A stretch of 36,988 nt of DNA from Paenibacillus ihuae (GCF_001368795.1 NZ_LN831198.1:1647747-1684734); one strand, 5' to 3'; counted from the first letter of the stretch, positions 7,234-17,433 are shown. Notes: generated by a model not told the origin, from the letters alone. Numbers and translations are program-made.

Positions 7234-8205
7234 ATGGCAAATGTAAAAAGAATCGCAGTATTAACCAGCGGAGGAGACTCCCAGGGCATGAACGCGGCCG
7301 TTCGCGCAGTTGTGCGCAGTGCAATCTATTACGGTATTGAAGTATTCGGTATTCAACGCGGCTACCAAGGCCTCTTGAACCGTGATATTTTCCCGATGGA
7401 TCTGCGCAGCGTTGGCGATATTATCCAGCGTGGAGGAACCATTCTGCAGTCTGCAAGATGTCTCGAATTCGTGAAACCTGAAGGACAGCAGAAAGGCGCG
7501 GATATCCTGAATGAAATGGGAATTGACGGCCTGGTAGTTATCGGCGGGGACGGCTCTTACAAGGGCGCTAATAAACTCAGTAAGCTCGGTATCAACACGA
7601 TGGCTTTGCCGGGAACGATTGATAATGATATTTCTTTCACAGATTACACTATCGGCTTTGATACAGCAGTAGGCGTGGTTGTAGATGCAATCAATAAGCT
7701 CCGTGACACGATGTCTTCCCACGAACGATCTTCCATTGTCGAAGTAATGGGACGCCACTGCGGAGATATCGCGCTGCACGCAGGACTGGCTTCCGGAGCG
7801 GAAACGATTCTGGTGCCGGAAATGCCTTACGATCTTAACGAAGTGGCAGACCGGATGAAAGACAATTTTGCCAGAGGCAAGCGTCACAGTATCGTAATTG
7901 TTGCTGAAGGCGTAGGCAAAGGTGAAGATGTAGCGCAAGCCCTCAAAGACCGTCACTCGACACTCGATGCCCGGGTAACCGTTCTGGGTCACATCCAGCG
8001 CGGAGGTACGCCAACTCCAGGGGATCGTAACCTGGCCAGCCGTTTAGGCGACTTCGCGGTACGCAAACTGATTGAAGGCGAATCCGATAAAGCTTGCGGA
8101 ATCATTAAAGGCGAATTAACGCTTACTGATATCGATAAGGTTGTTAACACGAAGAAGGGCTTCGATACTGAATTGTACGAGCTGGCTTCCCGCCTATCCC
8201 AATAG
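7234..8205 (+). CDS. pfkA: ATP-dependent 6-phosphofructokinase
   Basis: 323 aa, the prokaryotic homotetrameric size. It phosphorylates fructose 6-phosphate at the committed step of glycolysis in the cytosol. The ATP-binding GGDSQGMN is at residues 13-20, GGDGSY at 104-109, the catalytic PGTIDND with Asp130/Asp132, EVMGRHCGD, and GHIQRGGTPTPGDR near the C-terminal third. The GGDS-x-GMN loop has Gln17 where the classical bacterial enzyme has Pro. The start ATG has AAGGAGG about 10 nt upstream. Pyruvate kinase, often next to pfkA in Bacillales, is not here. A strong terminator follows at once. Confidence 0.97.
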   Translation: MANVKRIAVLTSGGDSQGMNAAVRAVVRSAIYYGIEVFGIQRGYQGLLNRDIFPMDLRSVGDIIQRGGTILQSARCLEFVKPEGQQKGADILNEMGIDGLVVIGGDGSYKGANKLSKLGINTMALPGTIDNDISFTDYTIGFDTAVGVVVDAINKLRDTMSSHERSSIVEVMGRHCGDIALHAGLASGAETILVPEMPYDLNEVADRMKDNFARGKRHSIVIVAEGVGKGEDVAQALKDRHSTLDARVTVLGHIQRGGTPTPGDRNLASRLGDFAVRKLIEGESDKACGIIKGELTLTDIDKVVNTKKGFDTELYELASRLSQ

Positions 8206-8222
8206 AATTCATTCTGAAACGC

Positions 8223-8247
8223 AACCGCCTAGAAATAGGCGGTTTTT
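8223..8247 (+). terminator. Rho-independent terminator of pfkA
   Basis: The AACCGCCTA/TAGGCGGTT stem with a GAAA tetraloop is followed by TTTT. Confidence 0.92.
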
Positions 8248-8252
8248 TACAT

Positions 8253-8298
8253 TTGACAACATACCCCCACCGGTATATTATAAACCCCATAGGGTATA
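8253..8298 (+). promoter_or_regulatory. Promoter with two CsoR/CstR-like dyads ahead of the CoADR fusion gene
   Basis: The consensus -35 TTGACA (8253-8258), a 17-nt spacer and TATTAT (8276-8281) form a SigA-type promoter. A dyad ATACC-N6-GGTAT (8261-8276) fills the spacer up to the -10, and a second dyad ACCC-CATA-GGGT (8284-8295) covers the start point. Both resemble the TACCC...GGGTA operators of the CsoR/CstR family, whose CstR branch senses persulfides and controls rhodanese/CoADR genes. Regulator identity is inference; no csoR/cstR gene is in the window. Confidence 0.6.
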
Positions 8299-8315
8299 TA
8301 ACTAGGAGGGTAAAT

Positions 8316-10814
8316 ATGAACAGGAAAATTGTCATTATAGGTGGAGTAGCGGGAGGCGCTTCTGCTGCTGCGAGATTGCGCAGACTGAACGAGCAGGATG
8401 AGATTGTGATGTTTGAGCGTGGTGAGCATGTATCTTTCGCCAATTGCGGCCTGCCCTATTATATTGGTGAATCCATTAATTCCCGCGAGAAATTGTTTCT
8501 TCAGACGCCTGAGGGAATTAGAGCACGGTTTAACATCGATGTGAGAGTATTTCATGAAGTGACAGAGATTGTCCGTGACCAGAAGCTTGTCCGGTTCCGG
8601 AATGTGCTTACAGGCGAAGCAGGGGAAATCTTGTATGACATACTGATCCTATCTCCGGGTGCCAGACCGGTAGTCCCGCCGATTCCAGGAATTGCCGAAG
8701 CCGGGAATTTGTTCACCTTAAGAAATATCCCGGATACTGACCGGATTAAAGCCTATGTTGACGATAAGCAGCCCAAGCACGCGACAGTTATCGGCGGCGG
8801 CTTTATCGGGCTGGAAATGGCGGAGAATCTGCGGGAGAGGGGGCTTGAGGTGACTCTGATTGACCGGGGTAGTCAGCTCCTGAACCCGCTGGATCCGGAA
8901 ATGGCCCGGCTTATTGAGGATCACTTTAAGCTGAATGGGGTAGAGCTCAGATTGAGTGAAGGTGTTGAAGCCTTTGAGCAAGAGGGCCAATACTTGCGTT
9001 TATCCTCAGGCGGCGGGCTCCGAACTGATATGATTATCCTGGCAATCGGAGTAGCCCCGGAGAACGGATTGGCCCGGGATTGCGGCCTCGATCTTGGATT
9101 CGCCGGAGCCATTAAGGTAAATGCATCCCTGCAGACGAGTGATCCTCATATTTATGCTGTTGGTGATGCTATCGAGGTGAAGGACCGTAACCATGGTTTT
9201 GCTACAATGGTCTCACTGGCCTGGGGAGCAAACCGCCAAGGCCGGCTGGCAGCGGATCATATTAATGGAAGGGCAATCTCCTATGACGGGGCGTTAGGGA
9301 GCGCGATTATCAAAACATTTGCACTTACTGCTGCAGTTACAGGCAATAATGAAAAGACGCTCAAATCGCTTGGCGTTCCGTATGAGGCGGTTCATATTCA
9401 CCCGAATGCACATGCCGGTTATTACCCGGGAGCCACTCCAATTGCTATGAAGCTGCTGTTTAATCCGCATACAGGAGCAATCTATGGTGCTCAAGCTGTG
9501 GGAGCAGCCGGTGTAGACAAGCGGATTGATGTCATAGCGACCGCCATTCGCGGGAATCTGCTGGTGAACGAGCTGGCAGATATAGAATTGGCATATGCTC
9601 CGCCATATTCTTCCGCTAAGGACCCCGTCAATATGGCCGGATATGTGGCTTCGAATGTGCTGGATGGACTGGTCTCTCTTATGCAATGGCACGAGGTGGA
9701 TGAGTTCAATGCCGGAGGCGGAGTCCTGATTGATGTCAGAGACGCTGTAGAGCTGCTTGCCGGAGCTATCCCTGGTTCCATTAATATTCCGCTTTCGGAG
9801 CTCCGGGAACGGCTGGACGAGATTCCCCGGGACCGTGAACTGGCTGTCTCCTGCCAGGTAGGCTTGAGAGGTTATATTGCTGCAAGAATGCTAACCCAGC
9901 ATGGCTATAAGGTGAAGAATGTGGATGGGGGCTACAAAACGTATTCTGTAATGGCAGCAGACAGCACTGGGGCTAATTCTGAGCCAACAGCACCGGCGGT
10001 AACCGCAGAAGCAGCAGATACAGAAGCAACGGCCACTCTTACAGCTGTAGGTGGCAATGAGAATAATAGTGCAGGGAGTCAGCTTTTTCTGGATGCCTGC
10101 GGTTTGCAGTGCCCCGGCCCTATACGCAAAGTCTATGAGACTGTGAATTCCATGCAGGAGGGACAGCAGTTGGAGATAGAAGCGACGGATTTCGGGTTTG
10201 CCGCGGATATTAAACAGTGGTGTATTTCAACGGACAATACCCTGGAATCAGTCGATGTCTCCGCAGGTAAGGTAAAGGCGCTGCTCCGCAAAGGTTTAGG
10301 CCAACAAACAGGCGACAAACCTTTCGCTCCGGCATCCGCTGACAAGGATGGTACGACGATGATTGTGTTTAGCGGTGATCTGGACAAAACGATTGCCTCT
10401 TTTATTATTGCCTCCGGTGCAGCCGCTATGGGCAAGCAGGTCACGATGTTCTTTACTTTCTGGGGGCTAAATGTTTTGCGAAAGGGAGAGGCTTCGGGGG
10501 TGAAGAAGAAGGGACTTGACAAGATGTTTGGAATGATGATGCCGCAAGGCACCCGTAAGCTGCCTTTATCCAGAATGAATATGGGTGGTTTAGGAGCCAG
10601 ATTGATCCGTCATACAATGGGGCGCAAAAATGTGGATTCACTAGAGGTGCTAATGCATGAGGCGTTGAAAGCCGGCGTAAAGCTGATTGCTTGTACAATG
10701 AGTATGGACATCATGGGAATCAAACAGGAAGAGCTGATCGCAGGCGTCGATTATGGCGGAGTGGCAAGTTATCTTGGAGCCGCCGAAGATTCCGGGGTTA
10801 ATTTGTTTATCTAA
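8316..10814 (+). CDS. CoA-disulfide reductase fused to rhodanese, TusA and DsrE2 domains
   Basis: 832 aa from ATG with AGGAGG seven nucleotides upstream. Domains in order: (1) FAD/NAD(P)H disulfide oxidoreductase, residues 1 to ~455, with GGVAGGASAAAR at 9-20 and the single active Cys44 in FANCGLPYY, the hallmark of the CoADR/Npsr/Nox group. (2) Rhodanese, ~460-545, with active Cys513 in SCQVGLRG. (3) An Ala/Thr/Pro-rich linker at ~550-590. (4) TusA sulfur carrier, ~592-660, with CPGP at 599-602. (5) A DsrE/DsrF-like domain, ~678-832, with TMIVFSGDLDK and the C-terminal CTMSMDIMGI. The domain set suggests reduction of CoA or protein persulfides and sulfur transfer along Cys44-Cys513-Cys599. 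It is a single-gene unit between two terminators. The sulfane-sulfur role is inferred from family knowledge; substrate order is not shown. Confidence 0.93.
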   Translation: MNRKIVIIGGVAGGASAAARLRRLNEQDEIVMFERGEHVSFANCGLPYYIGESINSREKLFLQTPEGIRARFNIDVRVFHEVTEIVRDQKLVRFRNVLTGEAGEILYDILILSPGARPVVPPIPGIAEAGNLFTLRNIPDTDRIKAYVDDKQPKHATVIGGGFIGLEMAENLRERGLEVTLIDRGSQLLNPLDPEMARLIEDHFKLNGVELRLSEGVEAFEQEGQYLRLSSGGGLRTDMIILAIGVAPENGLARDCGLDLGFAGAIKVNASLQTSDPHIYAVGDAIEVKDRNHGFATMVSLAWGANRQGRLAADHINGRAISYDGALGSAIIKTFALTAAVTGNNEKTLKSLGVPYEAVHIHPNAHAGYYPGATPIAMKLLFNPHTGAIYGAQAVGAAGVDKRIDVIATAIRGNLLVNELADIELAYAPPYSSAKDPVNMAGYVASNVLDGLVSLMQWHEVDEFNAGGGVLIDVRDAVELLAGAIPGSINIPLSELRERLDEIPRDRELAVSCQVGLRGYIAARMLTQHGYKVKNVDGGYKTYSVMAADSTGANSEPTAPAVTAEAADTEATATLTAVGGNENNSAGSQLFLDACGLQCPGPIRKVYETVNSMQEGQQLEIEATDFGFAADIKQWCISTDNTLESVDVSAGKVKALLRKGLGQQTGDKPFAPASADKDGTTMIVFSGDLDKTIASFIIASGAAAMGKQVTMFFTFWGLNVLRKGEASGVKKKGLDKMFGMMMPQGTRKLPLSRMNMGGLGARLIRHTMGRKNVDSLEVLMHEALKAGVKLIACTMSMDIMGIKQEELIAGVDYGGVASYLGAAEDSGVNLFI

Positions 10815-10831
10815 GCCGCTGATTCACAAAC

Positions 10832-10879
10832 GAACCCGCTTTCCACAGGACTAAGTGTGAAGAGCGGGTTCATTTTTTT
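10832..10879 (+). terminator. Rho-independent terminator of the CoADR fusion gene
   Basis: The GAACCCGCT/AGCGGGTTC stem (10832-10840, 10863-10871) has a 22-nt loop, then A and seven T. Confidence 0.9.
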
Positions 10880-10909
10880 ATAGATAAGAATGACAGCATA
10901 TGATGTGAA

Positions 10910-12280
10910 TTATCTGGCTATTGAATCAACGGACTGAACAGTAAAGCTCCGCTGAACCTTAACCAGCCGGGAGAGAAGCAGGATCGCTCCGATGGCCAGA
11001 CCTGTAATCAGTCCGACCCAGTAACCGTAAGCCCCCATATCCGTATAGGTAGCCAGCAGATAACCGGTAGGGAGTCCAATAACCCAGTATGCCGCGAAGC
11101 AGATGATAAACGCCGGATTGACATCCTTATAGCCTCTGAGCACCCCTTGGGTAGGCGTAGCAATAGCATCTGATATTTGGAAAAAGATTGCATAGATCAG
11201 GAAATGTTGAATGAGTGTGATCACCTCAGGTTCATCCGAGTACAATCCGGCAACAGAATTGCCGGCGAACAGCAGGACCAGAGCTGTCAAGAGCGAAAGC
11301 GCCGCCGCGGAGCCGATGCCCATGATGCTGTACTGGCGGGCATCCTTTAATCTGCCTGATCCGCTCTCAAACCCGACGAGAATCGTTAGGCTCATGCAAA
11401 TACTAAGCGGAATCATGTAGAGAGTTGACGCAAAGTTGATTGCCGCCTGATGGGCTGCGATCGTCACCGTATCGAAGCGGCTCATCAGCAGCGTCACTGC
11501 TGAGAATACAGCCGTCTCAAAGAAGATGGAAAAGCCGATCGGTACGCCGATCTTAAGCAGTTCTTTAAAGCTGTTTAGCGATACGGAGTAAAACTTGCGG
11601 AACAGCTGCAGGCTGTTGAATGGTTCAAACCGGTAAATGAAATACAGGGCAATCATAAAAATCACCCAGTAGGTAATCGCAGAGGCGACCCCTGCGCCTA
11701 CACCGCCGAGCCGCGGAAAGCCGAACTTCCCGAAGATCAGTAAATAGTTCAGACCTACATTGACCGGCAGGGCGATTAAGGTAATCAGCATGGAGATGCG
11801 GGTCTGGCCTAGGGCATCGATACAGCTGCGCAGCACCGTATAGCCGAACAGCGGAATAATACCGAACGAAATCGCACAAAGGAACCGGAAAGCAATGTCT
11901 CGCACCTGTGGCTCCAAATCCATGAAATTCAGCACCGGAGACAGAATCAGGCTGCCAATGGCCAGCACCAGAACAGAAATGAACAGGGAAAGCCACATGC
12001 CCTGGGTAACCTGGTAGGCTACATCCTTATTTTTTTTGCTGCCGAGCAGATGGGAGAGGATTGGGGTAATCCCCATCAGAATGCCGCTAAGACCGGTTTG
12101 AATCGGAATCCATAGGCTGGTGCCAATCGCAACACCGGCCAGATCATTTGTACCGAATTTACCGGACATGTTGGTGTCAAAGAAAGTAATGGCAGATAAA
12201 GCAATTTGTGTGATAAGAATCGGAAACAGGATATGTAGAAACTGCCCTGCTTTTTGCTTGAGCGAATGGGTTTGTTTCAT
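10910..12280 (-). CDS. MATE family efflux transporter
   Basis: 456 aa with about 12 hydrophobic segments in two homologous halves. The first half opens with FPILITQIALSAITFFDTNMSG and contains a GVAIGTSLWIPIQTGLSGILMGITPILS block, typical of the DinF/NorM MATE superfamily. These proteins export cationic drugs or metabolites using Na+ or H+ gradients. The start ATG at 12280 has GAGG nine nucleotides upstream. The C-terminus is a short basic/polar tail (SRLVKVQRSF). It is flanked by terminators on both sides, so probably monocistronic. The substrate is unknown. Confidence 0.92.
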   Translation of the reverse strand: MKQTHSLKQKAGQFLHILFPILITQIALSAITFFDTNMSGKFGTNDLAGVAIGTSLWIPIQTGLSGILMGITPILSHLLGSKKNKDVAYQVTQGMWLSLFISVLVLAIGSLILSPVLNFMDLEPQVRDIAFRFLCAISFGIIPLFGYTVLRSCIDALGQTRISMLITLIALPVNVGLNYLLIFGKFGFPRLGGVGAGVASAITYWVIFMIALYFIYRFEPFNSLQLFRKFYSVSLNSFKELLKIGVPIGFSIFFETAVFSAVTLLMSRFDTVTIAAHQAAINFASTLYMIPLSICMSLTILVGFESGSGRLKDARQYSIMGIGSAAALSLLTALVLLFAGNSVAGLYSDEPEVITLIQHFLIYAIFFQISDAIATPTQGVLRGYKDVNPAFIICFAAYWVIGLPTGYLLATYTDMGAYGYWVGLITGLAIGAILLLSRLVKVQRSFTVQSVDSIAR

Positions 12281-12328
12281 TGATTAGTGCCTCGTTATCT
12301 ATAGTTTGAAATGATCTATATCCCCAGT

Positions 12329-12356
12329 AAAAGACCCGGCAGACGCCGGGTCTTTT
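12329..12356 (-). terminator. Terminator after the glycoside hydrolase-like gene
   Basis: A perfect 12-bp stem AAAAGACCCGGC/GCCGGGTCTTTT has an AGAC loop. Because the outer stem ends in AAAA and TTTT, it can terminate on both strands. On the minus strand it ends the 12414-13643 gene. Confidence 0.88.
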
Positions 12357-12413
12357 ATCAATAAATTGAATTGTTAAGTGGTTATAATGATTGCTGAATA
12401 ATGGCTGAATGCT

Positions 12414-13643
12414 TTATTGTTCGTAATCTACACCTGAGGTATAACGGTTGTTGGCATTCCAGAGCAGGTATTCATCCACGTTCTCATCCTTAAGTGCACG
12501 AATCTGGTCTTCAACCTGTTGTTTGCCGTATTTCACATAATGACCGCTTCCCAGCCAGCTGGCGGTAAAATCCTGAATCCAAGGCCGGATAACCGGTTTG
12601 TAGCTGCCTAGCGGGTCGAGCTTCTTATGCGTATCCACCATGGAGCCCTTGATTGTGGCGTACGGATCTTTATCCGGATCTTTTACATCAAACCAGCCGG
12701 TGGAATAGTGGCTTGGATACACCATCGGGCTGATCACATCCACATTCTTGGAGATCTTCACGAAATCCTGGCCAATTCCTTCCGCAGCGGGTACAGACGC
12801 CGCATAACCGAAAATATCAACGGATACTCTGACTCCAAGCGGAGCAAGCTCTGCTTTGGCATATTTAACGAAATCAGCAATAATCTCGACGCGAGGTCTA
12901 TTACTCTTCGTGTATTTCAGAGTATCCGCTCGTTTTTCGAAGCCCTCAGGGAAGCGTACATAGTCAAATTGTATTTCTTTAAAGCCGAGTTTGACCGCTT
13001 CCTTAGCGATGTCCACGTTGTATTTCCATACCGCTTCATTATACGGATTCACGAAACTGTCTCCGCCTTTGTTCTTCCAGACACTACCGTCAGTATTTAT
13101 AAATGATAATTCCGGGTTTTTCTTAGCCAGTACAGAATCTTTGAACACAACGATCCGCGCTATCGGATATACTTCATGTTTTTTCAAACGTGTCATAAGC
13201 TTGTTGATGTCTCCGATGAAGTTCTGGGGTTTGCCCATTTGCTGAAGCTCGGCGTTATCCGTTTTATATGTGATATATCCGGCATCGTCCTTAATGTCGA
13301 TGACCATGGAATTCAGCTCAGTGTTGTCAAGCAGGGCCAGCAGCTGTTCCATACGGGAGCCTCCGGCGCTGTAAGCTGTTACATAGATACCTTTAACTTT
13401 TGGGGCGTCCGGCTGAGGGTCAGCTTGAATTGCGCTGTCCGCAGCTCCCGGTGTAGCGCTTGGAGTAGGAGCAGGTGATGAAGTGCCGCCAGTGGTGTTC
13501 TGTGAAGGTGATCCGGTGTGCTCCGCGGTAATGGGTGGATTGACAGCGGACTGCAGGGCGGCTGCCACATCGGTGTCGTGCCCGTTATGCTGGACGCCAA
13601 CACTCCCCAGAGCCATCATGAGTAATGCCCAGGTGATGTTCAT
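12414..13643 (-). CDS. Putative exported glycoside hydrolase (DUF4015 type)
   Basis: 410 aa. The N-terminus is a hydrophobic segment (ITWALLMMALGSVGV). A Ser/Thr/Pro-rich linker of about 60 residues follows (TTGGTSSPAPTPSATPG), and from about residue 82 a TIM-barrel-like domain starting VKGIYVTAYSAGG. Family blocks are MVIDIKDDAGYITY, EIQFDYVRFP (probable catalytic acid on the barrel), RVSVDIFGY and VISPMVYPSHY. Start: ATG at 13643 with GGGAGAG nine nucleotides upstream. A start at ATG 13670 would add MYIKGEKNK, giving a more basic n-region, but its ribosome site is adjacent to the codon. It probably works outside the membrane or on the cell surface. The glycan substrate is not known; a role in cell-wall or exopolysaccharide processing is a guess. 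Confidence 0.85.
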   Translation of the reverse strand: MNITWALLMMALGSVGVQHNGHDTDVAAALQSAVNPPITAEHTGSPSQNTTGGTSSPAPTPSATPGAADSAIQADPQPDAPKVKGIYVTAYSAGGSRMEQLLALLDNTELNSMVIDIKDDAGYITYKTDNAELQQMGKPQNFIGDINKLMTRLKKHEVYPIARIVVFKDSVLAKKNPELSFINTDGSVWKNKGGDSFVNPYNEAVWKYNVDIAKEAVKLGFKEIQFDYVRFPEGFEKRADTLKYTKSNRPRVEIIADFVKYAKAELAPLGVRVSVDIFGYAASVPAAEGIGQDFVKISKNVDVISPMVYPSHYSTGWFDVKDPDKDPYATIKGSMVDTHKKLDPLGSYKPVIRPWIQDFTASWLGSGHYVKYGKQQVEDQIRALKDENVDEYLLWNANNRYTSGVDYEQ

Positions 13644-13814
13644 TTTGTTTTTCTCTCCCTTTATGTACATTCCTTTAAAGTATAATGGAACGGCTGCTTT
13701 CAAAAAGAACAGACTTGTAACAATCCCTGTAATTTTTGGCTTCAGTAAAATTTACCGTTCCCTGTGTTTTTAAACGGGATGCACAGATTCTAAACCCTCA
13801 TATGAAAAAGTAAA

Positions 13815-13831
13815 TGCCGCTCAGAGCGGCA
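13815..13831 (-). terminator. Small hairpin after the 98-aa gene
   Basis: TGCCGCT-CAG-AGCGGCA lies 54 nt downstream of the 13885 stop on the minus strand, and TTTACTTTTTC follows on that strand. The rest of 13644-13884 shows only AT-rich sequence, with a possible TATACT -10 near 13680 for the glycoside hydrolase gene. Confidence 0.6.
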
Positions 13832-13884
13832 CGGGGCCGGACTCAAAGCGGCAACTATAAAGACTTGCCATCAAGCGGTTTTGC

Positions 13885-14181
13885 TTATTGAAGATACGCA
13901 GGATTCTGATGCTCGCAAATGCTGTAATGGATGATATCCATGGCATCCGCCGGTTCCAGAATACTTAGACCGTCGCGCAGCACGATTACGGAATTCAGTT
14001 CGTTCTGCTTGAGAAAGGGCATCATGTCAGGATACCACCTCATGACGATTGCTGACAGTTTTACCGTTTCCATTTCCACAAAAATCACCCTTTCCTTTTT
14101 CGAATGGTACTGAACTTTAAATTCAGGGTACATCCGTAAAGCGAAGTGCCTGGAAAAAAGAGGGTAAAGCACAATCTTCAT
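13885..14181 (-). CDS. 98-aa hypothetical protein
   Basis: A soluble protein with mixed charge starting MKIVLYPLFSRHFALRMYPEF. It has a middle region KKERVIFVEMETVKLSAIVMRWYPDMMPFL and a His/Cys-containing tail. No signal or membrane segment is present. The start at 14181 has only a distant AGGA (12 nt). An internal ATG at residue 17 has no ribosome site. The alternation of aliphatic and aromatic residues looks like a genuine small alpha/beta protein. I do not recognise the family. It lies downstream of the YitT gene on the same strand, 60 nt apart. Confidence 0.6.
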   Translation of the reverse strand: MKIVLYPLFSRHFALRMYPEFKVQYHSKKERVIFVEMETVKLSAIVMRWYPDMMPFLKQNELNSVIVLRDGLSILEPADAMDIIHYSICEHQNPAYLQ

Positions 14182-14241
14182 GAAATTGTTAGGTCCTGCG
14201 TGAGTCTAATATATCACAATTTTAAAGTATGCGCATTTCTT

Positions 14242-15075
14242 TCAATTTGATCTTTTACGGAATGAACCCATGACACCTACCGTTTCCACGATATTCACGA
14301 AGGCCTGGGGATCGCTGGTTTTAATGATACGTCTGAGCTCTGCGAGTTCGTAACGTGTTGTCACTGTCATTAGCATATCCCGTTCAACATGAGAATAAGC
14401 ACCTTCTGTTTTGATCTTGGTCACGCCGCGCTGCAGCGGGAGAAGCTGCTGAAGAAGCTCATCGGTCCGTGTTGTTACAATATATACAGTGACCTTGATA
14501 TGGCTGACATGGATCAGGTCTACAACTTTGCCGCTGACATAGATAGAAACCATGGAAGCAAGCGCCAGGTTCCAGTTGTTGTCAAAATAAGCTGCGGCCA
14601 AAATAACGAGACCATTCAATCCAACCAGTACGCTCCCGATTGGAAAGTCGCGATAACGGGTAATGATCGAACCGAGGATATCAAATCCGCCGGAGGAACC
14701 GCCCATACGGAAGGAGATACCCGCACCAACGCCTACAAGCACCCCCCCGAAAACGGAAGCCAGCAGCATATCCGAAGCTACAGTCACAGTCGGAATCAGC
14801 GCCATCAGCCAGGTAGTAGTAACTACGGACAGAATGCTCAGGATAATGAATCTGCGTCCCAACTGAAACCAGCCGGCAACGAGCAGCGGCACATTGAAGA
14901 GCAGATACATCAGACTGATGTTAAACGGTGTGAAATATCCCACTAACATAGCCAGTCCGGAAACCCCGCCGCTGAGCAGCCGGTGGGGCACCAAAAACAG
15001 ATTAAAGCCGCATGCAATCATCGCAGAACCGAAGATGACGGCAAGGTAATTCCCGATTTGTCTTAGTCTTAACAA
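14242..15075 (-). CDS. YitT family membrane protein (DUF161 + DUF2179)
   Basis: 277 aa. The N-terminal ~190 residues hold five or six transmembrane segments. They include the conserved opening YLAVIFGSAMIACGFNLFLVPHRLLSGGVSG and the GGSSGGFDILG motif. The C-terminal ~90 residues form a cytoplasmic DUF2179 domain (GVTKIKTEGAYSHVERDMLMTVTTRYEL, ending VETVGVMGSF). The start is TTG, with AGAGGTG seven nucleotides upstream. An ATG four bases earlier is out of frame. Many paralogues occur per genome and the transported substrate is not known. It is transcribed divergently from cshA. Confidence 0.9.
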   Translation of the reverse strand: MLRLRQIGNYLAVIFGSAMIACGFNLFLVPHRLLSGGVSGLAMLVGYFTPFNISLMYLLFNVPLLVAGWFQLGRRFIILSILSVVTTTWLMALIPTVTVASDMLLASVFGGVLVGVGAGISFRMGGSSGGFDILGSIITRYRDFPIGSVLVGLNGLVILAAAYFDNNWNLALASMVSIYVSGKVVDLIHVSHIKVTVYIVTTRTDELLQQLLPLQRGVTKIKTEGAYSHVERDMLMTVTTRYELAELRRIIKTSDPQAFVNIVETVGVMGSFRKRSN

Positions 15076-15115
15076 GCATGTTCACCTCTGACTTCTAATG
15101 TAAGTAATGAAAGAA

Positions 15116-15135
15116 AGGAATACACTGGTATTCCT
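15116..15135. promoter_or_regulatory. Perfect 8-bp-arm dyad between yitT-like gene and cshA
   Basis: AGGAATAC-ACTG-GTATTCCT. The dyad is 41 nt upstream of the YitT start codon and covers the -35 area of the cshA promoter. That position suits an operator acting on one or both divergent genes. Confidence 0.55.
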
Positions 15136-15146
15136 AATTGGGTTTG

Positions 15147-15155
15147 TGATATAAT
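15147..15155 (+). promoter_or_regulatory. Extended -10 promoter of cshA
   Basis: TGA-TATAAT. There is no good -35 at 16-18 nt, consistent with an extended -10 promoter. The predicted start is near 15162. Confidence 0.6.
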
Positions 15156-15161
15156 GTATAG

Positions 15162-15389
15162 GATATTCTTGAGTAGAACGTTACAATGGTATTTTTGCAT
15201 TGCTTCGGATGTGAAGCTACAATTGTTCAGGCCTTTAGAGACCTGATCTTAGGACATCTTTTCGTCCCAATACGTGTAAACCATGCAGAAATTACGGCAT
15301 GATTGGACAGCCTATAAATGTGTTTACCGCTACTTAAGAATACAGACAAGCATGTGGAATGTCCACTGTATAGAAGGAGCATGAATAAT
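15162..15389 (+). promoter_or_regulatory. Long (~228 nt) untranslated leader of cshA
   Basis: The 314-bp gap between the YitT start and the cshA start contains no convincing gene. Most of it would be transcribed as leader RNA. Short complementary pairs are visible: CAGG...CCTG near 15227-15244, GTAAAC near 15277 with GTTTAC near 15322, and TGGA/TCCA near 15355-15365. Long leaders are common for cold-inducible DEAD-box helicase mRNAs. No known riboswitch was recognised. Confidence 0.4.
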
Positions 15390-17057
<1,668 letters not shown>

Positions 17058-17080
17058 GCAGTAGGCTTTGGCAATACAGA

Positions 17081-17121
17081 AGAAGACGAGAGACCGTTTA
17101 GCGGTTCTCGTCTTCTTTTTT
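17081..17121 (+). terminator. Rho-independent terminator of cshA
   Basis: AGAAGACGAGA-G-ACCG pairs with CGGT-T-CTCGTCTTCT, followed by TTTTTT. Confidence 0.92.
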
Positions 17122-17158
17122 GTGCGGATATGAAGAGAAGTGTAAGAAACTCCAGTTG

Positions 17159-17257
17159 TTAGACTACAAAAGTACGGGTGATGATGACGAGCAGAATAAA
17201 TAAAACGAGAATAGTGCCAGTAGAAGTCCAGAGGCCGTAGCCGGCAGGTGAGGACAT
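17159..17257 (-). CDS. YjcZ-type sporulation miniprotein (32 aa)
   Basis: ATG at 17257 with AAGGAGG eight or nine nucleotides upstream, TAA at 17159-17161. The protein begins MSSPAGYGLWTSTGT and continues as a single hydrophobic helix ILVLFILLVIITRTFVV. The Gly/Tyr-rich head followed by a short LVLFILLVII helix is the pattern of the YjcZ family of tiny spore/membrane proteins found in multiple copies in Bacillales. The perfect ribosome site makes it a confident gene despite its length. Function in the spore is not established. Confidence 0.8.
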   Translation of the reverse strand: MSSPAGYGLWTSTGTILVLFILLVIITRTFVV

Positions 17258-17433
17258 GAGGTCAACCTCCTTAGAATAGGGTGGATTTAAGGTTACGATC
17301 CTAATATATGGACGAATCGGACGGGATGCTTAGACTCTAACCCAGATTCCTGGGATTGGGCGCTGGAAAAGTTCCGGGCAAAAAGGTATAGTTAAGATAC
17401 GCAGTATGCGCGAGACAGACAGGAGGAAGGGAA

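Noticed and set aside
7261..7992. A 243-codon open frame antisense to pfkA.
   Set aside because: It is the mirror of a well-conserved pfkA gene, with no ribosome site and Cys/His-rich shadow-type composition.
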